A stretch of DNA of 64,000 nucleotides from Bradysia coprophila (GCF_014529535.1 NW_023503293.1:6515374-6579373), one strand, 5' to 3'. Numbered from the stretch's first letter, positions 13,190-26,028 are shown. Notes: generated from the letters alone by a model not told the origin. Numbers and translations are program-made.

Positions 13190-13223
13190 ACGGTTATGGT
13201 TATGGCTACGGTTATGGTTACGG
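13190..13223. repeat. short GGTTAY hexamer tract
   Basis: About five imperfect tandem units of GGTTAT/GGCTAC/GGTTAC. It is a degenerate microsatellite. It resembles arthropod telomere repeats (TTAGG) only loosely and is too short to mean more. Confidence 0.7.
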
Positions 13224-13448
13224 AATAAAATGTAGTGCCTTTGAGATTAGTTTTTGGTCAGAAGCTGTTATTTATAGAAAAATGTTCTACCTTTATCAAA
13301 AACTCGTAGACAACTGTCTTCGTGGATGATTAAACACATTTTCTAAATTTATTTCTCATTACTATTTCATCGGGTGGATATGTCTAGTGTTAAAATATGA
13401 AATCTATCTTATTTCTTTTCAGATAACAGTGCAATAAACAAATCAATT

Positions 13449-15994
13449 ATGAAACCCATGTATCAACTATCAGCAATACTTCTGTCAATAATTTTAATTT
13501 TAAGCATTTCCACCAAAACCTATGCCAAACGTAAGTACTTATAAATAATAGAGAAAACGTTGGGAAATCGATGTGTTGCACGACGTAATAGGTCAATGTC
13601 TTTGCAACTTTAAAGAGCTTATGCGGCAGTATATTTTTTTTTTTATTTAACCTGTTACAGACGGCATGCATATGATCAGTATTATGATTGGGTCTACTAC
13701 TTCCATCAATCAAAGTATTTTCAATCTGTTGATTTCAAATCTTGTACTTCAATTTTTTTAACATGCATTTTACTGTATAAATGACCATGTTACTTAGAAC
13801 TTGTCATTATTTTGTCATCGTTATCGATAGCAGATGAATAGACGTATGTGACAGGTTTAGTGTCAAATTCGAATTAAAATGAAATCTAAAGATCGGAAAA
13901 GCTCTCTGAAAAATGTATAAAAGATTAAACATCACACTTCTCTGTCTGGCCAACTCAATTAAGAATTAACATTGACTGAATCGATGGTGTGACAAGTTTG
14001 ATTCAAATTGAATCGCTGACAGAGTAGAAAATGAAACGTGCATGTTCAACCTTAGATTCTGTATACTTAATACGGCCACACCATAGTCCTTTCTTTGCAA
14101 ACCGCATTCAAAACACGCATTCTTCACAGTAAACTAAGAAACAATAAGTTTACTGTGAAGACTTTTTTATAGCTACGTTAAACAAAACTTTTCAGAGACT
14201 GGCTAGTGTTTTCTTATTCATGTCAAAATATTAATGAGTTAAGATAAAAGATTTCGTATCAAGAGTGATATCGCCAAAACTTCTGGTGATTTTATTAACT
14301 TTGATTAGTTATTTCTCGAGTTATTACCGAAAAACTGTTTCCTGGACACTCTGATATCCCTTCAATTTGGAACGCGTTTCACAGAAAAATGTTTTTTTTT
14401 TCGAAAAAATGAAAAATAAGTATTTCCTTGAATTAAAAGACGAATCTAACGAGCTATCACTCATTAAAACCGAAGAACCATTGTTCCCCGAAAGCCTGAA
14501 GATTTGGCGATATCACTCTCAAACACTACTAGAAACTTTTAACAAAAGAAGTAGCAGACCTAACAGATTTTTCACGAAACTGGGGATGTTTCTAAAAGTT
14601 TACTGTTGTAACGACGTCATTGTTTGCAGGTAGCAAATTAATTTGAAATAACAACTTGAAAATACTTTTAAAATCACCCAACCGTAATCACATACGATTT
14701 CACTACCCACCGTAAATGTTCCTGTAACTACCGCAAAGACTAGCACGCGTTCTAATTTATAAACAAAATTACACGAAAATGTTTTTATTGATGAACGTGA
14801 CATCGAACAGACAGACATGATTTTATCATATTTGCGACGAAACTACCAGAGCACCCCCACTCTCTGGTATGTTCTTCATTTAAATTTTTTTTGAGCGCCG
14901 GTTGATAACAAGAATAGTAACGTGGTAGCATAAAATGACACAGAGGTATAAAACGATAATATACTTATTTCATCCCCCTTAACTTTTCTAATGTGTTACA
15001 ATGCGACCTATTTACATTTTTGGTATGACCTAAATTTAGACCAAAAAATAATTCGAATGTAGAAACGGTGGGTTGTTGAATGTATCGCACGTGCATATTG
15101 AACTCCCTTATGGATGACATACTCATTCACTTAACTATTCGAGATGGGAGCATAGGTGTTGGATATGATGAACGAACATAGACAATGAAATTGAATTTTA
15201 TTATTCGTTGATTCTAAAATCACGTTCGCACAAAAATCTCAAACGTATAAACCCACGCACCTAATTATACGCATTTTTAGTACACACAATGTTTATCAGT
15301 GTTCGCTGTATGCTAAATTATCTTATCAAAATATTGCTTTTCTTCATACGATGTAAATAATTTTAAAGAAAATTCTCTCAACTTTCTTTATTTTTCGCTC
15401 AAAATGAAAGGTGGCTGCGCTCTATACGGGCATTCATGCTACGGTGGACATGGAAAGCGGTCAGAGCCTCAAATATCAAACGATGAGAATCAATTTCCTC
15501 AAAATCCGTTCAGGAGCGATCCGAACAAGGAACTTAGAGTAAACTTTTTTTGAAATAATTTTTTTGAGATGAGTACACAGTTCATGAGAGATTACATGCT
15601 TCGATCGACGTTGAAACCACACGACTGCGGAAAATCATGAATCGATAATTAGAATTCGTTTATAAAAATTGTTTTATCTCTTGTGACATAACGGCGCTAT
15701 TCATTTTGCATGAACTGTGTACTGACCCAAGAGATCTTTAAAAAAAAAAACTTTAAAATAATAGGTCGACATGAACGAACTTGAGCAGCCAGTTGGGGAC
15801 GATTTTTATGAAAACCAGGAAAAAGAACTTCGTTACGCTGTGTACAACGTTATGAGGCAAATGGTAACGGTCATCATAAAAATGGTAGATTTGGGTGGAA
15901 GTTTTTAAACAAGAAATTATTCTTTCAGATTGAAAATTCTCGACGAAATAACCAAAACAATGGCGACCTTATCGAGAAAATAACAACAAAATAA
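13449..15994 (+). CDS. CCHa2: CCHamide-2 neuropeptide precursor
   Basis: Four exons join in frame: 13449-13530, 15411-15538, 15765-15863, 15929-15994 (124 residues). A 5'-UTR exon probably begins at 13423, after the acceptor TTCTTTTCAG. Residues 1-26 are a signal peptide (hydrophobic core LSAILLSIILILSIS, cleavage likely after YA). A KR site then leads straight into GCALYGHSCYGGH (29-41), followed by an amidating Gly and KR. Drosophila CCHamide-2 is GCQAYGHVCYGGH-NH2, so length, Cys spacing and the GGH-amide end all match. The mature peptide should be amidated with one disulfide (C30-C37). In flies this peptide from gut and fat body signals nutrient state to the brain. The rest is an acidic spacer without a second amidated peptide. 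Intron 1 (1880 bp) carries a MITE and a hairpin. AATAAA lies at 16144. Confidence 0.93.
13650..13856. mobile_element. MITE family B, copy 1 (TTA duplication), in CCHa2 intron 1
   Basis: A 207-bp element with terminal inverted repeats ACCTGTTACAGACG / reverse complement of ACCTGTCACATACG, flanked on both sides by TTA (13647-13649, 13857-13859). The TTA duplication is typical of PIF/Harbinger-type elements. A second copy lies at 50261-50441. Non-coding. Confidence 0.72.
14121..14161. repeat. perfect 15-bp hairpin in CCHa2 intron 1
   Basis: TCTTCACAGTAAACT and its exact reverse complement are separated by 11 bases. It may be a relic of a small foldback element; a functional RNA hairpin cannot be excluded or supported. 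Confidence 0.7.
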
Positions 15995-17020
15995 TTTATT
16001 AAGTTTTCCGATTAACCGTTCTCGATGACTTTAACTGCATAGAAATCCCATAGAGCAAAACAAAAAAATATTTTTATTTTAACTTTTAAAAATTTAAAAA
16101 TTATTTTTCGTGTCAATGGCGGGAATATAATTTAAAAATTGTAAATAAAGTATCACGTAATGGGTCGCCTGTTGATATAGATGCATGAAAATAAAATCTG
16201 CCTAACAACCGGCGAACTCTTTATGATTGTAAGAACATTATCCCCTCTATATTAGAACAAAAGAAATGAGCAAAAAATATTCGCTATGTTTATATAATGT
16301 AAAATGTAAGGCTGGAGCATTTTTCATCATATAAAAACAAAATATTTATTTAAATAAAAGTTAATATCATAAATTACAGATTGTTTTATTTATTAACAAA
16401 AAAAGTTGCGAAAGATAGTGTGCCGCAACGCAAACATACCGGATGAAACATTCATTCGAAGGGTTCATCCGGAAACTATTTTCGTGAAATTTCTCGAAAT
16501 TCTTGATAATTTTCAAAATTCTAAAAAAGAATTATGCAAAATAGTCCCTGCAAATAGCTCTTATGCCAGAACCTCCCTGGGGTACCTGTCATTGCATATT
16601 TTCATATAAATTTTTGACACATCCATCAAGGCAATTTTATCCAAAGCAAAACAAGAATAAATGACAAATCTATACCATAGAGTTACACTCATTATTTCAA
16701 CATGTATGGTTTCCCATATGAAGTTTAGAAATTTAGGGTACAATTTATATTACAATTCTATTACAATTTAGTACTTTTCTTCATAAAAAGACTGTTGTCA
16801 CCGAATTCTGTCATGAACAAACTTCAGTGCTGTGACATTTCAATGGAATGAATCAATGTGAAGTTGTTACACAAAAAATAGTCCAGTGAGATTGAAGTAC
16901 TATAAAAAAATGTGGCGCCTCTGCAGGCCAACCGACTAGACGAATATTTATTGTTGTTTCTTTCGATAGACCGCACCACCATGTCACCCATGTCACCTCT
17001 CGAGTATAACTCTATGATAT

Positions 17021-17161
17021 ACGCTGACAAAAAAGTTTCGAAAAACTCAACTGCTGCAGGTAACTTTGTCTCCAGGTAATCTACATTATCTGTCGCAGCT
17101 AGATTACCTGGAGACAAAGTTACCTGCAGCAAATGAGTTTTTCGAATCTTTTTTGTCAGTG
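17021..17161. repeat. strong snap-back, arms of about 60 bp
   Basis: The block CTGCAGGTAACTTTGTCTCC plus AGGTAATCT is repeated in exact inverted form after an 18-base loop. The outer parts (GCTGACAAAAAAGTTTCGAA / TTCGAATCTTTTTTGTCAGT) also pair with few mismatches. This is among the most perfect hairpins in the window and is likely a recent inverted duplication or a foldback MITE. Confidence 0.85.
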
Positions 17162-17716
17162 TAACTCATAGATATCAATTCGCTTAAAGGAATATTTCTA
17201 GAAGATAATTTATGTAATATTTCTTATCGAAATACCTTTCGAATGAGCTATCACAACGCAACATGTACCGATTTAATGCTAATGATGACCACATAGATTC
17301 GAGCAAACCAAAACTAGAGAGAAAATATCGTAAATTAAGAGATCATTCTCCATGTAGATGAAAATGTTTAAATGTACTGAAGCTCAGGACCTCTGCAACT
17401 GAAAAATAGTGTCGAATTTGATCATTTTTACACCTGGACTCTCATTTCGTGGTAAATGTGTCGTAGGGCTAATTTCTCGAAGTAAAATCGACCAAATAAA
17501 TTATTTTGAATCGTTTTAAATTCGGTGAAGAAACAAAATGTTTGCCAACTTTTCAACAAAAAAAAACTTTTTAAAAGATTATATCTTGATCTAGTACATA
17601 CTATTTACTTTTTGCAGACGACTGTGTCTAGTTAGTTTAAATTAATGAAGGAAAAAAATCTTATAATAACAAACTGTAGGAAATGCTTCGATGTAAATAA
17701 GCTTTGGGCTGGTAAT

Positions 17717-17938
17717 ACAGTCGGCGACTTTCAAATAAGCGCCACATTTTATTTCTACTGTTTTTCAGCTGATCCACTCATACAAGCAAATGTCATAATA
17801 CTTGTTTATATTGGTGAAAAATTTACACGCATGCGCGTCGTAATTGTAAAACCGTTTAACGGCTTGAAAACATGTTTGTTGGTATGAGTGGATGAACTAG
17901 AAGGAAATGAGTCACTTATTTCAAAGTTGCCGACTGTG
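17717..17938. mobile_element. 222-bp inverted-repeat element
   Basis: ACAGTCGGCGACTTTCAAAT at the left pairs with ATTTCAAAGTTGCCGACTGT at the right, and an inner pair TCCACTCATACAA / TTGGTATGAGTGGA extends the fold. Non-coding, MITE-like. No clear target duplication. Confidence 0.7.
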
Positions 17939-18555
17939 CTAACGAAAAGTGCGAATATTCGTTTTAGTTGAACTGTTTCAGGTTTTCGAGTAACCTGACT
18001 ACTTCGGGTACTGTGAATTTTCATGTCTCAGGTTTTTTTACAATTGAAATCGGGTGGGTGAATCAAAAAAGATTTGTTTTAAATATTTTCACAAGCTTCC
18101 TGTATAACTTACCAGAGTAATTACATTAAATAGTGGAGAGTATGAAAAAATTGTCGTTCATGGTTAACATTATCCATTTACCACAATACCAATTTCCCTG
18201 AGAGTCACGTCAAGAGTTATCACTAGCAGAGACTCGATAGTCCTGTAGAGTTATTAAGCCCTCAAGTTTAATAATTTATTTGTGCTGATAGCAACACTTA
18301 AGCTTTCTAACACCGATGCTGCACTATTTCATAAAACGGTGCGCATCGAACGTCAATATTTTCTCGATTTCAAATATTGAATTTCTCGCGCTCAATTCTC
18401 ATTTTAAAGGATGAATTCATGGCTGCAATCTTTTGTCCATGCCATGCGTTCGGTTTGACAGCTACGATATTGTTTTCTTTTTCATAAGACCTGGGTTATA
18501 GTTTTCATCGGTGCGGTGAATTGAAATATTATTTTGATTAGAAAACATAGAAAAT

Positions 18556-21500
18556 ATGTCAGGCAGTAGACTGTTCCGGCGGAATCGAGCGCTCGGTTTC
18601 GTTACCAACCATGTACCGGCCTGTATTCGATACATTCGCCGAAGGAAAGAAAATGTGATTGTGACCTGCATCGGTCGGCTATTCCACACGTACAGTTGTG
18701 ATCATTTCCGTTTAATCTGTGTGTCCGGCATTCATCCGGAGGATATAACATGCATAGCATCGGATAATTATGTCGTGTACGCTGCTAGTGCTAAGAACAT
18801 TTACGCTTGGCGATCGGGAAATGTTATCAAACATGTGTACAAAGGCCACCGCAGCAACGTTCACTTGATGCTACCATTCGGAGCACATCTTGTGTCGATT
18901 GATGAGGACAGTAATTTGAAGGTTTGGAACATTAAATTGGCCGACGAATACTTGGATCTGCCGTTCAAAAATGACGAATTCAAAATATCGGCCGTGATGC
19001 ATCCACCAACGTATTTGAACAAAATCTTACTGGGAAGCGAACAAGGTGGCCTGCAATTGTGGAATATCAAAGACTGTCGCCTGGTGCATACGTTCGAGAG
19101 TTATGGCAACAAAATCACATGCCTCGAAGCAGCGCCAGCTGTGGACGTGGCTGCTATCGGCCTAATCACCGGACGAATTGTGCTGCTCAATCTGAAGTTC
19201 GGCAAACAACTGATGGAATTCAATCAGGAATGGGGAGCAGTCACAGGCATAACATTCCGAACGGACGGTCAGTCGATAATGGCAACGTCAAGTACAAATG
19301 GGAAAATTGTATTTTGGAATTTGGATGAAATGAAGGTGAGTTGATCCGCTGTTCCATTGCCCCATTCCAATTTACTGAAAATAGAAATTATCCTTCCAAG
19401 GTTACGAGCCAACTTTTGGCACACCATAAATCGGTGACGACGCTCAAGTGTTTGTCCAATGAGCCACTTGTATTTACCACATCACCCGACAATACAATGA
19501 AACTGTGGATATTTGACATGCCAGACGGCGGAGCTAGACTGCTTAGAGTCAGGTAAAATGACAATTGCTTCGGTTTTCAAATTGAGTCCTAAACTCCAAC
19601 ACTTTGTTTCTATGCATTCAGGGAAGGACATTCAGCACCTCCGCAATTCGTTCGCTACCACGGAATCAACGGACAGAACATTTTGTCAGCAGGAGAAGAC
19701 TCGTCGTTGCGCATTTTCAATACAATGACCGAAACACTCAACAAAAGTATGGGACGAGCGAGTTACAATCGTAAAGCATCGAAAAGGAAAAGTATGTCGA
19801 GCGTTGGGAGAGCTTTCACATTCACAGATCGAACTGAGTCTTATCCATTTTGCAGATAAATTCGAAGAAGATTCGCTGCTGATGCCACCAATAACATTCT
19901 TTGCCAGCGAAACGACTAGAGATAAAGAATGGGACAGTATAGCGGCTGTGCATAGTGGCCTAGTGATGACAACAACTTGGTCATTTGACAAATGCCGAAT
20001 GGGAGACTTGAAAATTGTACCCGAAAAGTTTCATAACAAAAATCGGACCGATTTTGAATCGGAAGCGGTGTGTCTGTGTTTGACGCAATGCGGAAACTTC
20101 GTTGTAATTGGTAAACAAGATCCTCGGTTAGCGTTTGCTTCGGGGCGTCGTTATTAAACTATGTTCTCCTTGCGCAGGATATTCGTCTGGTGACGCTGAA
20201 CGCTTTAACATGCAATCGGGGATACATCGTGCAACGTATGGTAATCCAGCACACAGCAGTGCCGTACGAGGAGTGCATTGTGACAATCTGAATCAGTACG
20301 TAATAACCGGAGGCAGCGATGGATTGGTTAAATTCTGGAATTTCAAAGAATCGAATACTGTGTCCGGTGTGCTGGACATGAACGACGGCGTTCGAATGTT
20401 TCGATCACACCGCGAGAGTGCTATGCTGTGCGTGGTGCTGGAAGAATTCTCCATTGCCATTGTTGATTGTGACACTAAAATAGTGGTTCGTAAGTTTGAA
20501 GGTCACACCGGACCGATTACCGATGCATGCTTCAGTCCGGATAGTCGATGGTTATTGACATCGTCAATGGATTGTACAATCAAAGTCTGGGACATTCCGT
20601 CGTCTTATTTGATCGACCATTTTAAGGTGTGCATGGTGTAGCTATTGTCGTCATAGCCTGGCCATTATATTTCTTTCCTCTTTTTACAGCTGGAAACAGC
20701 GTGCATCTCTTTGACAATGTCACCGACTGGCGATTTCTTAGCAACAGCTCACGTTAACTATCTGGGACTGTTCATTTGGGCCAACAAAACCTTGTTCAGT
20801 CACGTATCGTTGCGCTCAATCGATCCTCACTCAGAAGCCCCACTCTTAGAACTACCATCGACCGAATCGAGTGATGGAAAGTTGCCAGAAATCGAAGAAC
20901 TGTCGCTGGACGGAGAAAAATTGGACATGGATTATGACTCACCGTTGCAGTTGGACAGTGATTTAGTGACCATGTCGACTGTGGCTTTATCGAAATGGCA
21001 AAATTTGCTCGATTTGGATCTCGTAAAAAAGCGCAACAAACCGAAAGATCCACCAAAAACCCCGAAACAAGCACCATTCTTTCTACCAACCGTTGCCGGT
21101 CTGGATTTGAAATTCGATGTGCCCAACGAAGTGAACGACGGCAAGACGAAATTGCTGATGCCGGACAATTTTCACAATTTGACGATATTCGGCAAAAAAC
21201 TGGAGGCGTCCATCGAATCGGGTAACTATCAGGAAAGCGTCGACCATTTAATGAATCTGGGTCCGTCGATGATAGACTTTGAGGTGAAATCCATACATCC
21301 GGATGGTGGTGGTTCCATTGGAGTTATGCTTCAGTTTATGAAAATGATCGAGTACATGTTCAACACGAATGTGAACTTTGAATTGGCACAGACATTTCTG
21401 GGCATATTTCTGAAATGTCACGGCCGGACAGTAGCTGAGACGAGTGAATTGAAGGCAGAGTTGAACGAATTGCAGGAAGCTCAATCCAAGGGCTGGTCGA

Positions 21501-21565
21501 CGTTGGAGGATAAGCTATTGTATGGACTTGGTGTTGTAGCCAGTTTACGGAATTTTTCAAATTAA
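18556..21565 (+). CDS. WDR36: WDR36/UTP21, small-subunit processome WD-repeat protein
   Basis: Six exons join in frame: 18556-19335, 19401-19552, 19622-19791, 19856-20110, 20178-20626, 20690-21565 (893 residues; human WDR36 is about 950). It begins MSGSRLFRRNRALGFVTNHV, the usual start of this family. Many WD repeats follow (for example GGLQLWNIKD, GKIVFWNLDE, NTMKLWIFDM, LVKFWNFKES, CTIKVWDIPS), consistent with the tandem beta-propellers of UTP21. The last ~230 residues are the Utp21 C-terminal domain (LSKWQNLLDLDLVKKRNKPK, then a helical tail). The family acts in the nucleolus in the U3 snoRNP processome that matures 18S rRNA. Introns are short (62-79 bp). AATAAA lies at 21671, and the gene converges on Gp93 with about 280 bp between stop codons. 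Confidence 0.96.
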
Positions 21566-21842
21566 AACAGAGGTGCGTTTGGTACGAAAATTTTTGTATT
21601 TTTTTTGCTTCAAAAAAGCGCTTCCTTTTTCATCGCAAAACATTTCTCCTTCTTCTCTTTTCGTAACAAAAATAAATAGAAAAGAAATTTGCCCGGAATC
21701 ATATTGTGTATCACCAAAATCACTCGAATTGTAAACTCTGACGATAGTCTTGATTCAAGGAAAGAACGGCAAAACATGCACACGCACTAATACTCACTTA
21801 AACGTAAAATTCTCAGTCAAAGAAAAAAAATTTGATTTACAC

Positions 21843-24800
21843 TTATAACTCGTCGTGCTCAGCATCCACCTCATCAGCCTCTTCCTCCTGATCGTTGCCG
21901 CCATCTTCCGGTTGATCGTCGACAAAATCTTCTTCTTCAATTTGTTCGTCAAGCGAAACACCGAGCGTTTGTCGCATCATTTTCTCAATGCTGTCAGCAA
22001 AGTCGGACGTTTCCTGCAACATATAACCGGATCGTAGTGTAGCCGTGCGGAACATCATTAGTGCCATATCCTTGGCGGTTGCATCGTTGTCATCAGCCTC
22101 AACACGTCGCAACAATTCCCGAATCAACGGATGTCTGGGATTGATTTCGAGTGTCTTCTTCTGGCTCAAATAGTAACTGCGTTGCGCATCATCCGACTTT
22201 TGATGGGCATTAGACAATGCCAAACGTTCCATATTACCGGTCCAGCCGAACATACCAGCTACCAATGCACATGGTGAACTGCTCAAACGTTCAGATATTT
22301 GAGCCCGGCTGATTTTGTCCTTCAATCCGTTGTCGTTCAACCATTTGACTAGCGGTTCGAATTGTGCGGTCAATTCTTGGAATTTGGCCTTCGAGTCTTC
22401 AGATTCGTTTAGCGAGAATCCTTCCTTGGCAACGTTTTGGAATTTCTTGCCATCGAATTCGGGCAGAGATGCGATGGAATATTCATCGACGGCTTCGACG
22501 AGGTACAAGACTTCGTAGCCACGGGCCAATAATCGTTCAACAAATGGTGAACTTTCAACTTCACTGCGGCTGGATCCAGCTAACCAGAAAACGTGTTCCT
22601 GTTTCGGTTTCATTCTGGCTACATATTCTTCGAGACTTGTCAAATCTGTTTTGTCCTTTCCATTGGATGACTGGAATCGCAATAGCTTAGCCAAACGGGA
22701 ACGATTGCTAGGATCTTCCATAACTCCCAATTTGATGCTGAAAATGAAATTCAGAAATGTTAGTAAACGAACCCATGACATCGAGAGAAGGTATGGGAAG
22801 GTCGAAACTTACTTGGTTGAATATTCCTTCCAGAATTTGTTGTATTCCTCTTTTCCTAGTTTCTTGATCATGTCCAACACCTTGCGTACCAACTTCTTCT
22901 TAATAACTTTGATCAGCTTGTGCTGCTGGAGCGTTTCACGTGACACATTCAACGGTAAATCATCGGAGTCGACGATACCACGAATGAAATTCAAATAATT
23001 GGGCATCATGTCGTTGAATTCGTCGGTGATGAAAACGCGACGTACGAACAATTTGATGTTGTCTGACTTGGTGCCATATTTGTTGAAGCTTTCAGATGGT
23101 TGCACTTTCGGTATGAACAGCAGGGATTTAAAGGTGACCTCACCTTCGGCAATGAAATGCGTATGGGTGAATGGATCGGAATTATCTTTCGTAAGGCTCT
23201 TGTAGAATTCGTTGTATTCATCGTCGGTGACCTCAGATGGCTTACGAGTCCAAATCGGTTTGTTGTCGTTCATTACCAACCAGTCCCAAACGGTTTTTGT
23301 TACTTTCTTTGTTTTTGGCTTATCTTCTTCAGCATCTTCTTCGACCTTTGCATCCTCGTCACCATCTTCAACGGCATCTTCCGTAGTTTCTTCCTTTGAC
23401 TCTTCTTCGATTGGCACTTCTTCTTCAACCGACTTGCTTGTCCACAGATAGATTGGGAAATTGATGAACTGCGAATACTTCTTGATCAACTGTTTGACAG
23501 TGTCTTCTTCCAAAAAGTCCTGAGCTTCGTCTTTCAAATACAATGACACCTGAGAGCCTCGTTTCAATGTGTCACCACGTGGATCATCAATGATCGAAAA
23601 ACTGTTGGCATCACTTTCCCAAATGTATTGCTTATCGGAATTGTGTTTGGTGGTCACGACAACACGATCAGCAACCAAGAACGCTGAATAGAAACCAACA
23701 CCGAATTGACCAATCATATCGTTCTCCTCTTGGCCTTCGGACTTTTCATCTTGCATTTTCGACAAGAAATCGGCCGTACCGGACTTTGCAATCGTTCCCA
23801 AATTGTTGACCAAATCAGCTTTGCTCATACCGATGCCCGTGTCGATGATGTGCAGCACTTTATTGTCTTTGTCGGCTTTGATTTGAATTTGCAGGTCGCG
23901 GTTCGAGTCTAATTGTGTGGAATCGGTCAGCGACAATAAACGAATCTTGTCCAGAGCATCGGAAGCATTCGAAATCAATTCACGGAGGAAAATTTCCTTG
24001 TTGCGATACAACGAATTGATGATCAATTTCATCATACGATTGACTTCTGCTTGGAATGTATGTTTTTCGGCCTGTAAAAATAGGAAAAAAAATCCCATGT
24101 TAATCTTGAGGAACAATTGGAGATCCGAAGAGGTAATCTTGTCACTGGGTATCGGAAAATTCCGCTGGAAATTCACTAGGATGTCCAAGTATTTCGCATA
24201 AATAAAACATGTGGAGTGGAGCAGATCTTGCGACTAGACGCACGTTTAATATTTGTTATCACATTCTTGTCTTCTCTAATTATTACACTGAGAACTGGGC
24301 TATAATCGATGTATTCGAGTCGACGGCAGTTACGAAAATTGCAGTCTAGTCGATTTATAAATTGATGGGAACACAAAAACGCTTCATAACACCAGTTGTG
24401 GCTTATCACTTAATATTGGAGTCGGTGCGATACGTAAAAGGAAAATGTTGTGGAAGGTTCTCGACTGAACCGCCCTGTATAAAATTTCGATTTTTAAAAT
24501 CAACGGAAAGAACGAATCGAAAAACAATTGGGGACCTACACTGTGGACATTTATGATTCAAAAACTAAGCTAAATTGTGTACGAGATGAACCACCGTTGT
24601 ACTATTCATGCAAGCACTGTTCAGTGGATGTGAGCGACCATTTCTTAGATCAGATCGGAACCGGTAAATTTACGTTCAAGTCGTTGCTGGTTGACTTAAA
24701 ATAGACCAACAACTAGATTCACTACATTTTGGAAGCACAAAAAGAGCGTGCAATGAAATTCAATATTTTTTGACAAATTCCATCGGTTCACTAAAATGAA

Positions 24801-25875
24801 CAATTTTCGATCATCACTAACGATCTCATAAAATGCAAACGATATTGACGCACCGACGTTTTTCAGTTAAAATGAGAAATGACCAACGTAAGTCACACAA
24901 CCGGTGTTGTCAAACAAAGTGTTTGTTTGATTTAATTAAAAAAAAGCAAATCTTACGAAAGTAATGCAACCTAACGAACACCGTTCGATTCAGTGACAAT
25001 ATGAATACAACCAGTAGAATCAAACTATTTTCGTGTAGACTCACCTGATCCCGAAGTTCCCTTATTTGAGCAACGTTCAATTCATCGATTTTGATAGCCT
25101 CCTCCTCTCGCCTAACTGTTTCGGAATCTGAAAACAAGAAATTAGGAAATTGAAAAAATAATAATTGAAAATTGATTCGAACGAGCAGCCTACGAAACAT
25201 TCATTCCAGATTTTATCGGCGAATTTATTTTTATTTTTCTATAAACCCATAATGTGCCTTGATTGATAAGAAACGTATTAGATTACCGACGAATAGCTAT
25301 TCAGATATGTGGCCATGGGGAACATAACTTTTAATTCTATTCGGCCACGTATGTCATCGAGTATATCCGAATTCTGAGAGCGATTTTTTTTATAGCGATA
25401 GGTATGAAAACGTGCGTGCTTTTAATACACCGACAAAATGCACGATGCATCCATCCAATGTTTTATGAACACACCGGCTGATCCCCCGTTGAACAGAATA
25501 ATTTAGAGTACAAAGACACAATCATTTACCTGTTCTGGAAGCTTCTCTGCTCGAGCCCAAGTCAATGTCCACTGTTTCCACATCATCTTCATCGAGTGCA
25601 AATGCGGGTGTAAATGCTACAGCGGATTCAAAAGAAATGAAAGAGAAATTAACTTAAATCCATTGTACGCAATCAAATTGAATCGAACGAATTTGTAATT
25701 CTAAAAAAAAAAAATGTTCGACCCCAAGTCTAGATCGATGGGAGTATAAACAAAAGTCTAGGCGTAACAATTTGCAGCACCAAAAAAAAAAAGCCGAAAC
25801 ATGAAAGAAACATTAACTTTTGCTCTTACCCGACACTAAACACAGTGCGACCACCAAATATACAAAATTTTTCAT
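21843..25875 (-). CDS. Gp93: Gp93/GRP94, ER-resident HSP90 chaperone
   Basis: Five exons on the minus strand, 25875-25830, 25616-25530, 25127-25045, 24071-22813 and 22737-21843, give 789 residues, about the length of Drosophila Gp93. Residues 1-22 form a signal peptide ([20 protein letters not shown]), and the protein ends HDEL, an ER retrieval signal. The N-terminal ATPase domain shows [29 protein letters not shown] and [13 protein letters not shown] charged Glu/Asp/Lys linker follows, then the middle domain ([12 protein letters not shown], which also holds an N-glycosylation sequon), then the dimerisation domain and an acidic tail. GRP94 folds secreted and membrane proteins such as integrins and Toll-type receptors. 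The upstream DNA has a TATA box and UPR-type sites (separate entries). Confidence 0.97.
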
Positions 25876-25915
25876 TTTGAAAATTCAATGGAAAACAACG
25901 AAAAAAGGGAACCCT

Positions 25916-25923
25916 CTTATAAT
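25916..25923 (-). promoter_or_regulatory. likely TATA box of Gp93
   Basis: On the minus strand the sequence AATTATAAGAGG lies about 41 bases upstream of the Gp93 start codon. A start site about 25-30 bases downstream would leave a 5' UTR of only 10-20 bases, so either the leader is very short or this is not the TATA box in use. Confidence 0.4.
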
Positions 25924-26011
25924 TTGTGCACTTTCCTTTTCAACGTTTGAGAAATGAATGGTTTGTCAACCGGTCGATGTCGGTACTCAATTCTTATGCA
26001 AAATGTTTCAC

Positions 26012-26018
26012 TGACGTG
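26012..26018 (+). promoter_or_regulatory. UPRE core TGACGTG upstream of Gp93
   Basis: TGACGTG is the core of the XBP1/ATF6 unfolded-protein-response element. It lies about 140 bp upstream of the Gp93 start codon, where GRP94 genes are known to be induced by ER stress. The match is 7 bp, so the position matters more than the sequence. Confidence 0.45.
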
Positions 26019-26028
26019 TATATTTCCA

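Larger units (their letters stand above)
8498..13422. other. gene-poor stretch upstream of the CCHamide-2 gene
   Basis: No supported coding sequence. It contains a 205-bp hairpin (9305-9509) and a GGTTAY hexamer tract (13190-13223). A TATAAA at 12163-12168 lies about 1.25 kb before the 5'-UTR splice acceptor of the neuropeptide gene and could mark a distal promoter, but nothing else supports that. Confidence 0.5.
15995..18555. other. intergenic stretch between CCHa2 and WDR36
   Basis: It starts with the CCHa2 3' UTR (AATAAA at 16144). No further coding sequence is supported. It holds a strong snap-back at 17021-17161 and an inverted-repeat element at 17717-17938. Short open frames here coincide with the arms of these repeats. 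Confidence 0.6.

Noticed and set aside
13190-13223. Telomere-like repeat
   Set aside because: Only about five degenerate GGTTAY units; not TTAGG and much too short to indicate an interstitial telomere.
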